Source of the DNA: Corallium rubrum
Taxonomy: Eukaryota; Cnidaria; Anthozoa; Scleralcyonacea; Coralliidae
Reading direction: 5' to 3'
DNA length: 64,000 nt
Assembly: GCA_964035015.1 (NCBI GenBank)
Contig: OZ035998.1
Location: 14,954,458-15,018,457 of the forward strand
The notes beneath the pieces were generated by a model. That model made no database searches. It worked only from the letters and a program-made list of their open reading frames with translations, and was not told the DNA's origin. The position numbers and the translations under genes were made by a program. Numbering within the stretch: the stretch's first letter is position 1; each line of letters opens with the position of its first letter. Below, in pieces: positions 63,475-64,000 of this stretch.

Positions 63475-64000
63475 TTTAGTCTTCACTGTCTGGTTGTTGT
63501 CGCCACGGCTAGTTCCCAATTTCTTGTAATGTTTACTCCAGCGAATTCACGCATGCACAAACGTTTGGCAGTGGTGTTCACCTGGGGAGTACGTGGCGAA
63601 TACAAAGAGTGTACAAAATGTAAAGGATAAAGGACTGGGGCTAATCATCCTTACTTGCAACCAGCGAATGAATTGCGAAGGACGCAGATCACCGTGGCCA
63701 CCAAAAAGGCATATCAAAGGCGCCCCCGGATCACAGCTAAGATGTATCCCTCGCAAAATTTCGATTTCGTTGACTATATAGGTGTTGGTTTTATGGAGGG
63801 AGGAAAACCGGAGTATCACGCAGGCGTAAAACCCTCGAAGGACAGGAAAAATCAACTACAGCTCTGCTCAGATGAGTTACAAGCTCGGCAACGGGGTCTA
63901 ACCGGGCCTAACTTTTTGCGCGCTAACAGCACACTCCACCTGTGCGCCAAGATGTACTGTTAGTGTACATCTTTCTAATCAAAGACCTTGAGATCTTGTC
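63475..64000. other. Window end, no recognisable gene
   Basis: A plus-strand frame of 102 codons (63655–63963) and an overlapping minus-strand frame exist, but neither resembles a family I know. Base composition is less AT-rich than the surroundings, so an exon or element of unknown type remains possible. Confidence 0.3.

Overview
This is a window of an animal (metazoan) nuclear genome, not a prokaryotic one. Every recognisable gene is split by GT–AG introns, and the spaces between exons are packed with microsatellites, palindromic MITE-like elements and retrotransposon debris. The gene set (RNA exosome subunit, ciliary radial-spoke protein, ER prolyl 4-hydroxylases) is general for metazoans. 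The dense load of short palindromic elements would suit a marine invertebrate, with a cnidarian such as a coral or sea anemone as my best guess. That assignment is inference only.

Layout. (1) 1127–8180, minus strand: a complete four-exon EXOSC3/RRP40 gene (243 aa). (2) 8181–8879: a short head-to-head intergenic region, probably a bidirectional promoter. (3) 8880–15962, plus: a three-exon RSPH1-like MORN-repeat gene (226 aa). (4) 17646–40539, plus: a ten-exon EF-hand prolyl 4-hydroxylase (P4HTM family), 'copy A', 539 aa with a long acidic C-terminal tail. (5) 43478–59945, plus: 'copy B', 448 aa, a tandem paralogue. It has ten exons with identical splice phases but no acidic tail. (6) 59975–64000: repeats only, no gene recognised.

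The two P4HTM-like genes are the most interesting coding content. Both keep the iron-binding HxD…H set, the 2-oxoglutarate-binding lysine and two EF-hand loops, so both look able to make active, calcium-responsive, ER-lumenal dioxygenases. They differ in the N-terminal region and the C terminus. EXOSC3 and RSPH1 are unrelated in function and probably share only a promoter region.

The non-coding part is rich. It holds many TTAA-flanked palindromic MITEs from several families, some nested or directly abutting; a nonautonomous element with a perfect 9-bp target duplication; an hAT-like element with an 8-bp duplication and an internal perfect hairpin; and a fold-back Tc1/mariner derivative carrying two opposed transposase N-termini. 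It also holds LINE fragments, 5S- and tRNA-like SINE pieces, a frameshifted P-loop ATPase-like fragment, and pentanucleotide arrays whose unit changes block by block. All exon calls were made by eye from splice signals, reading frame and remembered family features; none was checked with transcripts.
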